Translations under genes and position numbers: made by a program | Notes under the pieces: model-generated | Database searches by the model: none | Seen by the model: the letters and a program-made list of their open reading frames with translations, nothing else | Told to the model about the DNA's origin: nothing | Shown: positions 46,097-58,591 of the stretch, piece by piece | Position numbering within the stretch: position 1 is the first letter of the stretch | Layout of the letters: each line of letters starts with the position of its first letter | Assembly (NCBI RefSeq): GCF_947623445.1 | Contig: NC_135242.1 | Span: forward strand, 16,120,001 to 16,184,000 | DNA length: 64,000 nt | DNA from: Clavelina lepadiformis | Lineage: Eukaryota > Chordata > Ascidiacea > Aplousobranchia > Clavelinidae | Direction of reading: 5' to 3'

Positions 46097-49000
46097 ACAT
46101 ATATCCGCCTTGCGAAATAACATATGAAATGATAATTATTACGCCTTGATACGGGTAAAATCTGGCGCTTTGTAGCTCGACTCTCACCCTAGTAACACGC
46201 ATTTTTTTCTGTTGACGACAAATATCTGTGGCCCGTTCAGCAGCCACATGCTGAGCCCAAGTCTGCATCCGGATCGCGTTTCATCTTTTAATGGGGGAGG
46301 TTACACGCCTGATTATTTATACTGAATAGACCCATTTGCATCAATGGATGCTCTCATGAGAAATGATGTCACTGGACAATGTTCCTGACACTGGCAAACC
46401 GCTTATAACCACGATTAATTCTAAGATTACGTTGCCGTTAAACAATAAGCCATCCAGTGAGAGACTGACGCTTAAGAGCGTATTGAACAAAACTACTTTC
46501 TCGCCAAATACCGCAATAAATGCTTGAGGAGTCTTCTGCTACCAAAAGATTATAAAGCTTTTGAAACATTAAGCTATCGACGGTCAAATGCATGCACATG
46601 CCCCAAAGGCGTTGGTTATTAGCGAAGCCGCGCAATTACCTTTTATGCACGTAAATGCGATTAGTTAATTGCTTTCATTTACCTTCGGCACGTGCCATTT
46701 GCATACGTTAAACAGGTTGCAGCATTAAGATAAAAACGATTTATTGCTTGCCTCGTTTTGGCTGATTGGTTTTCAATAAATTGTTTGCTAAAAGAAATTT
46801 TTTGCAAAATTTTTGTTGGTGCTTAAAGTACGTTGCGTTTCCAAATGCATAGAAGAAAGGAAACATAAATAATTTTATTTTAAAAGCGGAGTAAGATATA
46901 CCACTTACCGAAGGTTTGAATTTGAAGGAGGTGCAGTAAATGTTTTCAAATTTTGCTAATGGTAGAAATTATTAACTGTCGGTCGTATTTGCTATAACCT
47001 TAACTACCAGATATATATGAATAATAACATTGTTTGGGTTAGTTTACATATTATTCCAAAAGTAATTTTATAATTTTCAGCAATCTCAAAACCTTACCTA
47101 AATTATTTTCCTTTTATTATTTGGTGACATTTATAATGGTAACATTCTTCACACAATCAAAAAACTGTTAAACTTAAGAGGGATGTAATCTAAAGTTTTT
47201 TGTCAAGCCAAGCTTCTTTCACGCTTCCGCTCACGCTCTTACAGCTAACTTTCAAAGTAAGTGGTATCTTTATGGGCCCACATTTTATGCCAAAACCCAA
47301 CTTTGTTAAAATTAGCAACAAAATGCTGTTATCCGAAAGCAATGACGTCAATGCAGAAAATGAATTATTCATTGGTAACTCATGGCAACGCGAAGCACAG
47401 ACGGTAGTACGTGCCTTATGGAAGACATGGTGCAGCAAAGAGAAGAGGAATCGAACTAGTGACATTTCAAGTAACGTATCAATTATGCAACGCTTCTTCC
47501 ACAAATACAAAGACAATTTTAAGTTACTTTGCGTCTTATCGATTCCGTATTGCCAGATCTCAAATCCCGTACTCATAAAAAAATTTAGTGAAAGCGTTTA
47601 AAACCACAGACCTAAATATTTTACAATAAACGGAATTTTTAAAATTCACTCGCCTGAGATTAACATGAGAGCTTCTTCCGTTGCCGTGAGCTTCATTTGT
47701 CTTGCAGGAGCGGAATTTATTGCTTTCTCCAACAAAGACGTATTTCTGAGTCCGGTCAAATTTCAAGTGGGCTCTCGACTTTGCATCACCTCAATTGTGA
47801 TATTTCTTCCTGAAGGGAAGGTCTTTTTATAGGATCCAGTCGATTTCTGGCCATATGCGGATATTATGGTTTCTTTTTCTCTAGCTTTTTTTATTCATTT
47901 CGGTGATTAGAAAAATGACGTAAAACCCCCAGGAGAACTCAGATGATTTCGTTGTTTTCTTCTCTTCGATGTCGACGTGAAGGTGAGTTTCCAGAACAAT
48001 AAAGAAACAAGAAAAGAGAGGTTTCATTCTCTTTATGTTTGTTGTATAAGTCATGCGTTGTGTTCGCGCAGCATATGTCGTTCCTTCAAGCACTATTGCA
48101 GGTTGACGGCCTTTTAAAGAAACAAAGGTAGAACGCCCATCCCTTGTTTCTCTTTTTTGCCCCCAATGTCGGTTCGTGACTTGCGCAGCAGGCCGGTGGA
48201 AAGTTTTGGTGTAAAATATATCATAAAATACTTTGTAAATAAATAAATATGGAATTCGATTTCTCATTTCTATTAGTTTGTAAAAATTGACAGAGTGTTT
48301 TGTTTTTTACTCAATAAGCTTTTGAGTAGAAAATCGCGAGTTTCTTTTAACTATAAGGTGGACGCCATTGCACACAATGCATTCGAATAGGAACGCATCG
48401 AACGAATACCCAATCAATAATTCCATATTAAGACCAACGAGTTTCGGAGCAGCCTGAAAATTAATGGGTCGAAGTTTGGCAAAGCATTTTCGATTTTAAT
48501 TACTCTAAAGGAAAATTCTCTAAATTATATTTGTTTAGATTTGTTTCAAAAAATGTTCGTAGATTGCTTGAACTTTTAAACATAAGATGGAACAAGCTGG
48601 AATCAAAGGCATGGTTTGAACATGCAACTTTAACTTCACGTTCGACAACATCCAGCGCAGACACGATTTTTTAAACCATTAGGTAATATTCTATACATAT
48701 GGATTTTAATTCAATTTAAATCGATCTTTAAAATTTCAACACTGCTTAAAGATTTTTGAAACTTTGGACTTGTCTTTGTGAAGTTTTTGTTTTTTTTGTT
48801 GTTTATTCTGACAATAGATGCAATTTCAATTACCGCGAAAGCAAGGATAGGTTGAACATAATTAAACCCGCAAAGCTTGATTCGTTTAATTTTAGTCAAA
48901 AACTAAGTTTTATACCAAGTCAAAAAAACTGCGTCTCTTAGAGTTTTAAGGATTTATTCCGTTTATTTCAATTCATCCAGGCTTATACGTTAAATTGCTG

Positions 49001-50831
49001 GTGAAAACAATATCATGTTTTGCTTGCTTGTGCCATTATGTCTTAGTCTATAGGCGATTCCTGTAGCGAATGCCACATGCAAATCGATACACCAACGTAA
49101 CAGCGGTTTAAAAACGTGTACTCAATTGACCTCAGGTGTTCGATCGAATAAGTTCAACCGAAATTGAAACAGGCAATATATGAGCTAAGGGCATTGAAAC
49201 CTCAAAGCAATTAAAACACGAAGCCGTACAGGGACAGGGCAGTTTTTTAATCAGCTGATTTTTTCTTTTGTGAAATCGGGTGTCCAATCAGGAAAGAGGA
49301 GCTGCATAATTTTCGTTCATTTCTATGATAGAAAGTAATTAGATGCGCTTATAATGTCTTAAAGTCATGTCCAAAATTCATGCGAGTTCTTGTTAAATCC
49401 GGATTCGTGCGAATCCTTGCTTATTGAAGGACGTCACTGGCCATCTGGTGTCGAAAGGCTATTGTCATGTTACAGCTGACACCATAGATTTATAGTGCCA
49501 AACGCTTCGAAGGGCAATTGTCATGAATTTTTTATCATTCCCATCCCCACAGCTTTCGCCTTGCTTCATGTTAATTATGTAGTTAAAAGCCATTTGTGGA
49601 CGGTCTTGGACAATTTAAAAATAACTTGCCGGCAAACCAAAGGCAACTTTTGTAAGTACAGATGGTATATGCGTTGGTTTCCTATTTCTTGTAATCTTTC
49701 CTGCTGTAAATGGAAACCTTCTCTTGCCCGGTACATTTTTTACAAACAAAGAACAAAATCGCATTATCAAATGTTTTACAGGAAATCAACATCAGCGATC
49801 ATTTCGTTTCCCAACGATTTCAATTGTTTTCAAAAGAACAGTGTATTGAAATAATAAGACGTTTCTGAAATGTTCTACAAACAAAAGGAATGCTATTTTA
49901 ATACGATGCAAATCAAAAGTATAGTGTTATACTGAAATCGCATACGCTGTTGTTGTAAAATATGAATTGACCGACATTGTCCACATCGAGAGTTTTAATT
50001 TCATCGTGGGTGGCTGAAACGTCAACCTACTTGCTCAGGGCGTGAAACAATAAATTATTCACAAAAGGTTTTTTGATGTCTTTATGTTTCTTATAAATCG
50101 TGAAGTCGTTGTAAAATGACGTCTACCCAGCGCCTAGCTTACTCTCGTTGAATGTTGATTTGCTGCTATCTATTGACGGTTAAGCGACACATTTATTCAT
50201 ACACGCATTTGTGTGCCACGTAGCCTTTGCGAGGACAATAATTACCAGGATTGGTTGCTTTCCTACCCTTTGGTATGTACTATATAAAGAAGAGTAAATT
50301 CGTCTACAATCAGAAGTAAAGTGTAAATATGAGAAAGTCTTATTTGACCTCGAACAGACTGTGATGTTCCCAAAAAGTATTTTGAAACATTGTACCAGTC
50401 TATCAAGCCGAAGTGGGACGATTTCGTCCCAAAGCAATTTTGCGCCGCACTGGCAGCGACTGATTAACGCAACAGCCACGCATTTTCGCTGTATTTCACT
50501 TTCTATTTATTCCGTGCGCTTGCGCAATGTCACTAATTAACAAGCTGGCATCTAGAAAACATGCATGTGCTCACTCGCTCAATAAGCAATCATGTAGCAT
50601 ATGGAGTAATTAACTGAAAAAATTTCTCCGTTCGTTGATTGAAGGAGTCTGTAGGCCTATTTCTTTTTCTTCAAAAAATTAAAAATTTATTACTTTACAA
50701 TTTTTCTAGGAATACTTCCTATATAGATATCTTTTCTTAGATATGTCTGCTTATGTTATTATGTAAAATCAAATTGTACAACATATACAAGAAAAGAAAT
50801 ACGATGCTTGATGTATTTTATGTATGGTAGG

Positions 50832-51161
50832 CAGAGGTGGACCAAACTTTAATGGTGATGTTGGTAACGGTACCGGTATTCGGTACTGTTTCAAAAAAGT
50901 AGTTCGGTACTTCGTCTATACCGGTACATTTGCAGATTGAAAAAAGCAGCGAACGCTAAATTTGAAGATTTATTTAAAATGAAATATTCACTTGTAAAGT
51001 ATACCGAGTACCGGGTTCAACTAAAATTCCTCAAAATAAGGATTTCGGTTATCGGTTATAGGGATATCGGTTTCGATGGTACCGGTATTGTTAAACTGAA
51101 AAAGTAACGCGGTACGATAATTCTGCGCTATAAGCCTACTGTGGTATACTGTCCAGCTCTA
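50832..51161. mobile_element. hAT-like MITE rich in GGTACC, family member 2
   Basis: The 330-bp element has ends CAGAGGTGGAC and the near-complement GTCCAGCTCTA. The flanks ATGGTAGG and ATAGTGGG agree at 6 of 8. Like the element at 24815-25301, the inside is full of GGTACCGG and GGTAC motifs. Confidence 0.72.
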
Positions 51162-51169
51162 ATAGTGGG

Positions 51170-52712
51170 CTACAGTTTACTGGCATTTAAATGGACCTGT
51201 ATGACAATTATAAATTGACACAAAATTGTCAAGTTTAAAAACCCAAGCAGTTAAATGGGTAAGTTATTTCAAACTCTTGTCGCCCAACAAGATCGGTGTT
51301 TCATCTTACCCATGACACTTTGAAGATTTTGCGTTTGCAGTTCTAAGTTATCTTTTAAAGAAATGAAAATTGGAAACTGAATGACTCATACCGCTTTCCA
51401 TTTGCCACCATAGACTATTAAGTGCATAAAATAATATGCTGGTTGAAAGCAGGCTACACAGATAACTTCTTGCAAAAAAACATTTTGCGGCAATGTAGTG
51501 AGAGTAGTGGAAGTTAATGGCAAAAATTACTTGCGTTATATGTAATATAAAGTATACCGTGTGAAAGCTTGACATGGATATCCAACGTTATGATAGGTAA
51601 AAAGTTCTTTCATAAACAGCTACATGATGCCTATTAAGTGAAAGCTTTTTTTAAATGTTCACAAGTTTAAATATATTTTGATTTTAACCTGCTGCTATTG
51701 CATGCACTAAGTTTTGTAGAATGACCTCAGTTTTTAAGCCGTGCACACTGCAAGCGTCATTTTTGCGATTATGTAACTGACGTTATTGCAAAATTACTGA
51801 AAGTAGTGTTATCAAATCACATTAAAACGATTGTTTGCCAAGCCCTAAAGGACCAAACTGTAATTGATTGATAATAACTGAGATATCAACTAATAACTTA
51901 TTTGACGATTCTACAGTGTTACCATTTTGGAAATTTATTTGCCATCTGAGGTGCATTTTGCTGCTTTCGTCAACATATCTTACTGTATGTATGTGCAAGT
52001 GTAACATATGTCTGTTGGCTTCTCATAATTTATAAAATCACTGCGAGAAGTGCAAAAAGTAATTACTTTGCTTACAAAATTGAAGCATGAGTGCAATATG
52101 GGAGGTGTATTGATTATGTTCTACAACATATTTTTACGAAAACTGACCATATGTTCTACTTATGTTGCTGTCATTTGACCGTATCCATGATTCATTAATA
52201 ACTTAATCTGCATCATCGAGTATCTTCTCATTAGAGTGGGAAAGCGCGACTTGGTGGTAATGCGCTTTAAAACAGTTGTCATCGTTGACTTAATGAAAAA
52301 AATAATCGCATTTATTGTTAACAAACACAAAACATTTCAAATTTCTATAAAGAAGATAATGTAGGCTATACGTTTTTGTCTGGGTAAATACTGTAACTGA
52401 AACTTGCATTATTTCAACATAAAAAAGCAATCGAATATATAGGAATACTTTGCCACGACATGTCAAACACAAATTACTATAGTAGTGCACATTATCAAGA
52501 TTGAGCAATATGAGCCAACGGCAAGAAAGCATGTAACGGCTTTGAAACCTTTTCATTCAATAGTTTTTTAATTCGATAAACGACATTAGACGAATACAGG
52601 TGATATATGCATAACTGTATTTTCCTACCAACCAAGACAAAGCTGTGCATATAGAAAGCTTTTAGAAGCCAAATTTTCTGCGGAATTTCTTCCAATAAAG
52701 ACGAAATCAAAA
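51170..52712. other. Downstream flank of TTLL11, no gene seen
   Basis: AT-rich, with no ORF that shows a family motif. A candidate polyadenylation signal for TTLL11 (AATAAA on the minus strand) lies near 52311-52316, about 400 bp past the stop. Confidence 0.4.
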
Positions 52713-55700
52713 TCAAAAATATGGTTGTCTTTGAGACAGGCCGCAAGAGATTCTTGGCGACATAACGACAGCTTTCTTCTTGACACGATTTTGCAGTCGT
52801 CTTCGAGCAATTTTATTAGCTCGTGTGGCCTCCTGCATGTAGAGCTCACAATTCGAAACCAAAGCTTCCAGTTTCTCCTTGAGCGTGGCTCCTTTGAAGC
52901 GAGCTTTCGCTATTCTAAACATTGCCTCAAGAAACCCTTGAAAAGGTAGCCCCATTGACGACTGGAGATGATAAAACGGTGACCCTTGCTCGCTTGCATA
53001 TTGCTGACACTGACGCAAAACGTCAATAAACAAGATGTCAATTGCAGGCATTGCACCTTGGTCGCATAATTTACAATTGCGTGCCATGTTTCTAAAAGCT
53101 GTGGCGTTTATCCGCAAACTACGCTTGACACCGTTGAAATATATAAAGACAGCTGCTACTCTGTTTATAAGCATAATTTCTTTCAACATAAACCTCCTTG
53201 ATTTGGAAGTTTTTGTGGGTTCATCATTTGCTACGGCTTTGTTTGATTTTTCACAAAAAGGTGGCAGACGTTTTATTTCATAATCTATATCTGGCGAACC
53301 GGTTGATGCTGTTGATGATGATTCTACACAAGAATCGCAAACTCTTCTTTGCTGAGTTATCTTCAGCTGACCTTCGTTCTTTTGTTGAGAAAGTAATGAA
53401 CGTGAAGGTGGTCTTGGATGGAGAGTAGCTGAAGTTTCTATGTCGTTTTGGGCAGAGTTGAAATAGATACTTCTGGGAGGCAACGGATTGTGAGTCGAGT
53501 TTCTTCTTTCGGATTCCCATTCACAATCCCAGGTTTCCTGATGTTGCTGACTTTCTAACTTCAGCATTTGCACGCTTGGCATATTTCCGATGGATTGTGT
53601 TAGTGGCCTCACGGCATTTTTCACAACGTCCAAGCTTTGTTGCTTTTCCAGCTTGACTTTGTGTTGTTTCTGGGTATGCACTAAACCAGGCCCATAACCA
53701 CCGATATAGTTACCACACACGTAACAACATGCGGGTTCTACAAGTTCGTCTTCATCTTTAACAGCAAAACTTTGCACTTGGGGTTGAAATCTGTTTCTCG
53801 GTGATTCTGTAAACCGAAGGCTGGCAAAGTCTTTTGGTTTAAAATCATTCGTATTACGCAGATGCAAAGACGACGTTTTGCGACGGCCTTCAATAAATTT
53901 CCATTCATCCATGGAAATCGCATACTCCTTAACAGAGAACGTTTGCTACTATGAGCATACATGTTCAAAAAATAACAGGGAAAACACACATGTAGCCTAT
54001 AACTTTTTTACTTTTTGAAGGATATATGGCGTATAGGTAGTTGACTATACCTGCCTATACTTCACAACTGTAAACTTGCTGGGTCGCTTCGCAAGTACTC
54101 TTGCTCGACTATGAATGTCCGCTCGGAGAAATGGATTTTCAAAGCAATGGCTCAGTGTGTCACTGAAAATGCAAACATTTCACAAAATCTATTATAATAG
54201 ACTCAAATATTTTAAAGACATTTGAAGATTATAATACCTTGGTGGCAAAGTCATAATGCTGTCAACGTCCGGTGTTTTCTTAACTTCTTCTGCTAAACAA
54301 TGTAATTGTTTTTAATTAACATGCATATTTTTTCATTGCATCATACCAAGTACTGGTTATTACCATATGAATTGTCCACATATTTTTCAGGTAAGGAAGC
54401 TGTCGTTTCCGTTACATCATTCAAAATTGATTTGTCCTATAAGTTACAAAACCAATATTAAGTTCAGAAATGGGGAGATTCAGCCGGGAGCTTGGCATGT
54501 TTACCTCATTTTGCAAATACTGCGAGTCGTGTTCATCAGACAAGTAATTGACTGTCCGTTTGATGGCATTATTTGTAGTTTTTCCTGAAGTGAATTGATC
54601 TTGATTGTGTTGCTTATTTCGGTAAAGTGGGTAAACTCGTTGCAGGCATGACTTTTCCATATCAATTTGTCGTTCCCCGTAGGCAATGACACGAACAGTG
54701 TCTCGCAGCAGAGGAACTTTTATCTAAAAAAAAAAACAGATTCAGATATTTTTTCTAAAGCAATCGTGTTTAAAACATCATTCTTACTGAACTGTATTGT
54801 AAGTGCTCATCCTGTTGTTCCTACCTGTTCATCTACGATACTGGTGACACTCTCCATGATGCCACTTCCTAGTTCTGTTTCCTGCTCCGCATCAATTCCC
54901 ATACTTGGCGAGGAATTCACTTCCAAAAGATGAGCTTGCAAATCCGATGTCAGTAAAATATCAAATCCTAAAATCTGAAAACACCTAGAAAAATATTCTT
55001 ATGGGGATTATTGTTGCCATGATCGAGTAGCGTCTGTAGAAACGTCTTTACACTACCTCACTAAGCGGGATTTATTTGCGACATAATCCCATATAGTTAT
55101 ATCCGGTAGCAATGAAAGCACTGTTTTCACAACCAAATCGACTATTTGTTTATGAATTTTGTCAACATCATGTCCTTGTTTTTGAAGAACCTATAAAAGA
55201 AATATAAAAACCTACGTTATTGATAGAGCTTTGTTTCATAATCATATTACACTTTTAAATAAACAATAAATGTTTATAGAAAGGTGTAATAAAGCAAACT
55301 CTAAATTGAAGTTAATATTATTTCCCACAACCTAAAAAGTTTCACCAAAAATGTAAAAATTTACCCGGTTAAAAATTACTTCCTTTAACAATCGAAAATC
55401 ACTTTTCACCTGTATCACACTTCTGTAAGATCGTTTTGATCCCGTGTTGTCAGCATCAGTGTGAACAAAGTAATCACTATTCTTGTTCAGGCTGTAGTTT
55501 GTGAGATGCATGAAAGCGTTATGAATATTTGAGGAATTTGGTTGCTCGTATTCGACTGTGCATAGTCGCGCTAAGCCATCCTAAATATTGGTAAACAAAT
55601 ACAAAAAAACTCGGTTTGATTTTTTTGTTTTTTGAAAACCTGATGCTTTTATACAAATAGCATCGTCAGCAGGAAAATGGAATCAGTAGACTTAGTGGGT

Positions 55701-58591
55701 ATACTAAATGATATGTGATAAATAAAGGAAAATTAACAGATATATAGGCCTGGTGGTTTTTAAACTGAAATGAATGCCTCACCTTGCACAAATAAATTTC
55801 CACTGGATGAAGCCTTGCCACCAAAACATACAAGCGAAGATCAAATTTAAATTTATCTATAAGCAATGGATTTTCGATGTAACGCTGAAAAAAAAATACA
55901 TTTAAATACTACAAGCGGTTTTGTCATCATAAAAGCATGAAGTGGGTATAACATAGAGTCCACGTAATTTTATAAAAGTTATAAATATAATTTTGCATTT
56001 TAAAATTAAAGTATTGAACGCAAAATTACAGAAAAGTAAAATAATGTTGATACTTGCACTACAGCTGGTCGAGAACCAATTGTGCTTTGAACATCGCGAA
56101 GATCATTTACAAGAAAAATGCCTTCACCTTGGCTCCCATTATCAGGTTTTACGATGTAAGTCGATGGTTTCTTGCCTGTAGCCTTTTCTAAAATATTGCA
56201 AATTTTGTCAAAAATTATACATATACGCATGAGATGACCAGGTTAATTTAAAAATAAATTAATCTAGTAATGCTTTTGTTTGAGGGTAGAAAATGAAAGG
56301 ACTGTGACTTCGTATTATTTCCTACCAGAAAATTCCCGAAAAGAGTTTGGCGATTTTGTTGTTTCATATACTGCGGAAGAGTAATTTGCTTTTTTCTTGG
56401 TTTTCATGGAAACTTCCGCTATGAACTGATGATATTGCTCAGGAAGAAACCAAGTTGGAGGGTAGAAATCAAATTCTCCCGGATAAAGCATCTGCATCCG
56501 CTTAACTATTCTTGACAAATGAATCTTCAATAGTAAAAGATAGACGTCTGTTTAAATTTTGGCACGAATTTTTATCAATAGAATATACAGGTAAATCAAT
56601 GCGGTTGCCAGGCAGACAGGTGAACCGGTTTAATATGGATTTCAAACATTGAGTTCCTTGCACTACCTCTTGCCGCTCTCTTGCAAATACTGGCGTGAAG
56701 TTAGTTGCCGGTTCACCGGTTACTTTTTCATTGTCGGTAAACAACTTCATTTACAAATAAGTAAAAGAATAATTAACTATACGTAGCAGGGTCGTAATGA
56801 CTCGAATAACTTTTTGCAAAGACTTTACTTGCCTTGAGTTCTTTTTTAGAAAATATTTTAAAAGACTTGAATTGACTCGAATCAATATTTGAAAACACTC
56901 GACCTGACTCAACTTGTTCCTTTTTGATTAGATTTCGGTATTAAGGTAAGACAATATTTTCTTTCTTTCATCCAAACCATGAAGGTGTAACATAAAAGGA
57001 AGTTTGTTTGCTTATACGAATGCATTTGGTGTCGCAAAACGAAGCAAGGTTCCAAATATTTTAAACGTTTCATTTGACCGAAAGGGTATTTTTGTTTTGT
57101 GTATGTCTTAGTTTCAGATATCAATTGACTTGTTTCGACTCGAGTCTTATTTGCTAAATGAATCGAGTCAATTCTTTAGAAATAATCGACTTGGCTTAAA
57201 CGGGAAATGACTTGACTTGCGTTTGGTAACTTAGTTACAACTCTGCTACGTAGTTGAGGTAATAAACGTCATATGTGAACATGTAACAGTTTAAAAAACG
57301 TATATGAGATAACTAACGTCATCACGTATACTGCATGTCATACCGTAATGCATGAACAGGGTCAGTAATACTTTTTTACTGACACCATGTTACCAATGAA
57401 CAGCAGGATATTCATATCTATCAAAACCTGTAAATTTACTAAACCACTTAAGAACATACACATGATTCGTCATATTAGACAGTGAAATATTTTCAACAAA
57501 TTTAAATTTTTGTTGCTAAAGTGTTTTTTCTCCTTTTCACTTTTGTCAGTCATAAATGCTAGGAAATAAAGTAGGTTCAATACCCTGTGATGCAAAACGG
57601 GTATCATCATATTTACCTTTTGTGACAATTCAGCCATCCCCGGAAGCTTATTGACAGCGTAAACCCCTGGTTTATTGTACAATGCTTCGTTATAACCAAT
57701 TCCATGCCAATATATATCAGCAATCGCTCCTTATGAAAAAACAGCATTTTACGTGTCATACTATGTTACTTGAATAACACAGTGGGAATAGAATATGTTT
57801 CTTGTTACAAAAACAATTTCTAAATTTTTCCTTCTATTTTTCTAAATAAGGAAAAACGTATAACCATAATCCTTCTTCTAACCGGCCTTGCAGTTTCCTC
57901 TACACTCTCTCCACTTGAGCTGCCGTATAACAGAGCTAAGAGCTTCGTGTGAGGTTTTGGCCCCTGACGTGTTGACCTTCAGGACTGCACATTGTTCCGT
58001 GGCCTTTTCTACTTCTTCTTTTCTTCTTGTTTCTGTTGAAAATTCTTCCAGTTCTATGTCTTCAAAAAAGTCATTGATGGCATAAATATGTAAAAACTGG
58101 ACAAACTGATAAGTTTGAAGCACAATTTGCTACCGCAAAGCTTTTTCGTGTATGTTATTCCGTTATATTGTGTTTGTTTTTTTATCTTCCCATAGTCCTT
58201 TCGTGTTTCTGTACCACTACCCATACATAGATAAAAGGAAGCATAAGATTAAACAAATCACCAAAGTTTAATCCAGGTTTGATAAATTTCCTACTCTAAA
58301 TGTGCTTGAAAAGTACAAATATTATCACTTACATAAAAAAATACATGCATTTTCCTCTGCGCATTTTCCTACCTTAAAATATGTTTATTGTAAATATAGC
58401 CTACTTTTTTGCTTACCATCGTCTTCGTGGATGTTTTGTTCAATGTTTTCAACTTTGCTGTTAGCAGGATTGCTCTCGGTTTTTGACGTAACAAAGGTGT
58501 GTGTTACAACACCATTTCTTCTAACGGTCGTACCGTTAGCTATATGTTTCCCATTTGCTATCACTGACCATTTTGATTCATCAGTTTTCAT
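52713..58591 (-). CDS. TTLL11: Tubulin polyglutamylase TTLL11, complete, 14 exons, about 1,012 residues
   Basis: TTLL11 adds or elongates glutamate side chains on tubulin in cilia and spindles. Exons: 58591-58417, 58059-57883, 57729-57617, 56524-56326, 56187-56054, 55884-55783, 55580-55410, 55190-55057, 54984-54825, 54723-54505, 54436-54364, 54292-54238, 54162-54051, 53927-52713. All phases agree. The ATG at 58591 is the first after an in-frame TAA. TTL-domain residues visible are Tyr-Trp-His-Gly in exon 3, Lys235 in Lys-Pro-Asp-x-Gly-x-x-Gly-x-Gly, Asp281 and Arg283 in Phe-Asp-Leu-Arg, His-Leu-Thr-Asn-Tyr-Ser (325-330), Asp410, and Glu423/Asn425 in Leu-Leu-Glu-Val-Asn-Ser-Ser-Pro-Ser for ATP and magnesium. 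The end of the last exon resembles the human TTLL11 C-terminal helical domain (Phe-Arg..Cys-Lys-Leu, Ala-x-Asp-Ile-Leu-Phe-Ile-Asp). The last exon also has a zinc-finger-like motif. Confidence 0.93.
53661..53726 (-). other. C2H2-like zinc-finger motif within TTLL11
   Basis: Residues about 676-697 fit Cys-x2-Cys-x12-His-x4-His, starting Cys-Tyr-Val-Cys-Gly and followed by a basic stretch. The spacing matches classical zinc fingers and recalls the small fingers of ZNF474-type proteins. It lies between the catalytic TTL domain and the conserved C-terminal domain. I do not recall this motif in vertebrate TTLL11. Confidence 0.55.
56787..57245. mobile_element. hAT MITE in a TTLL11 intron
   Basis: The 459-bp element has ends CAGGGTCGTAA and TTACAACTCTG (9 of 11 complementary), with flanks ATACGTAG and CTACGTAG matching at 7 of 8. 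It sits in the intron between exons 57617 and 56524. Its inside is rich in GACTCGA and GACTTG motifs. Confidence 0.85.

Larger units (their letters stand above)
43443..50823. other. Intergenic sequence, no supported gene
   Basis: AT-rich, with stop-limited ORFs on both strands. The longest (47200-47601 plus, 47190-47576 minus) overlap each other and show no family motif, so I do not call them. A 52-bp direct repeat with core GCATTCACCGCGTGCCTTACTG lies at 45751-45802 and 45917-45968. A SINE-like copy lies at 46040-46096. Confidence 0.5.

Noticed and set aside
47190..47601. Overlapping ORFs of 133 and 128 codons on opposite strands
   Set aside because: Mutual shadows without recognisable motifs or splice partners.
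47881..48267. Minus-strand ORF of 128 codons
   Set aside because: Open by composition; no motif, no supporting exon structure.
49495..49854. Plus-strand ORF of 119 codons
   Set aside because: Cys/Phe/Tyr-rich reading of AT-rich sequence, no motif or splice context.
56502..56750. Minus-strand ORF of 82 codons next to TTLL11 exon 4
   Set aside because: The true exon starts at 56524 in the phase required by its neighbours; this ORF is in another frame and lies mostly in the intron.
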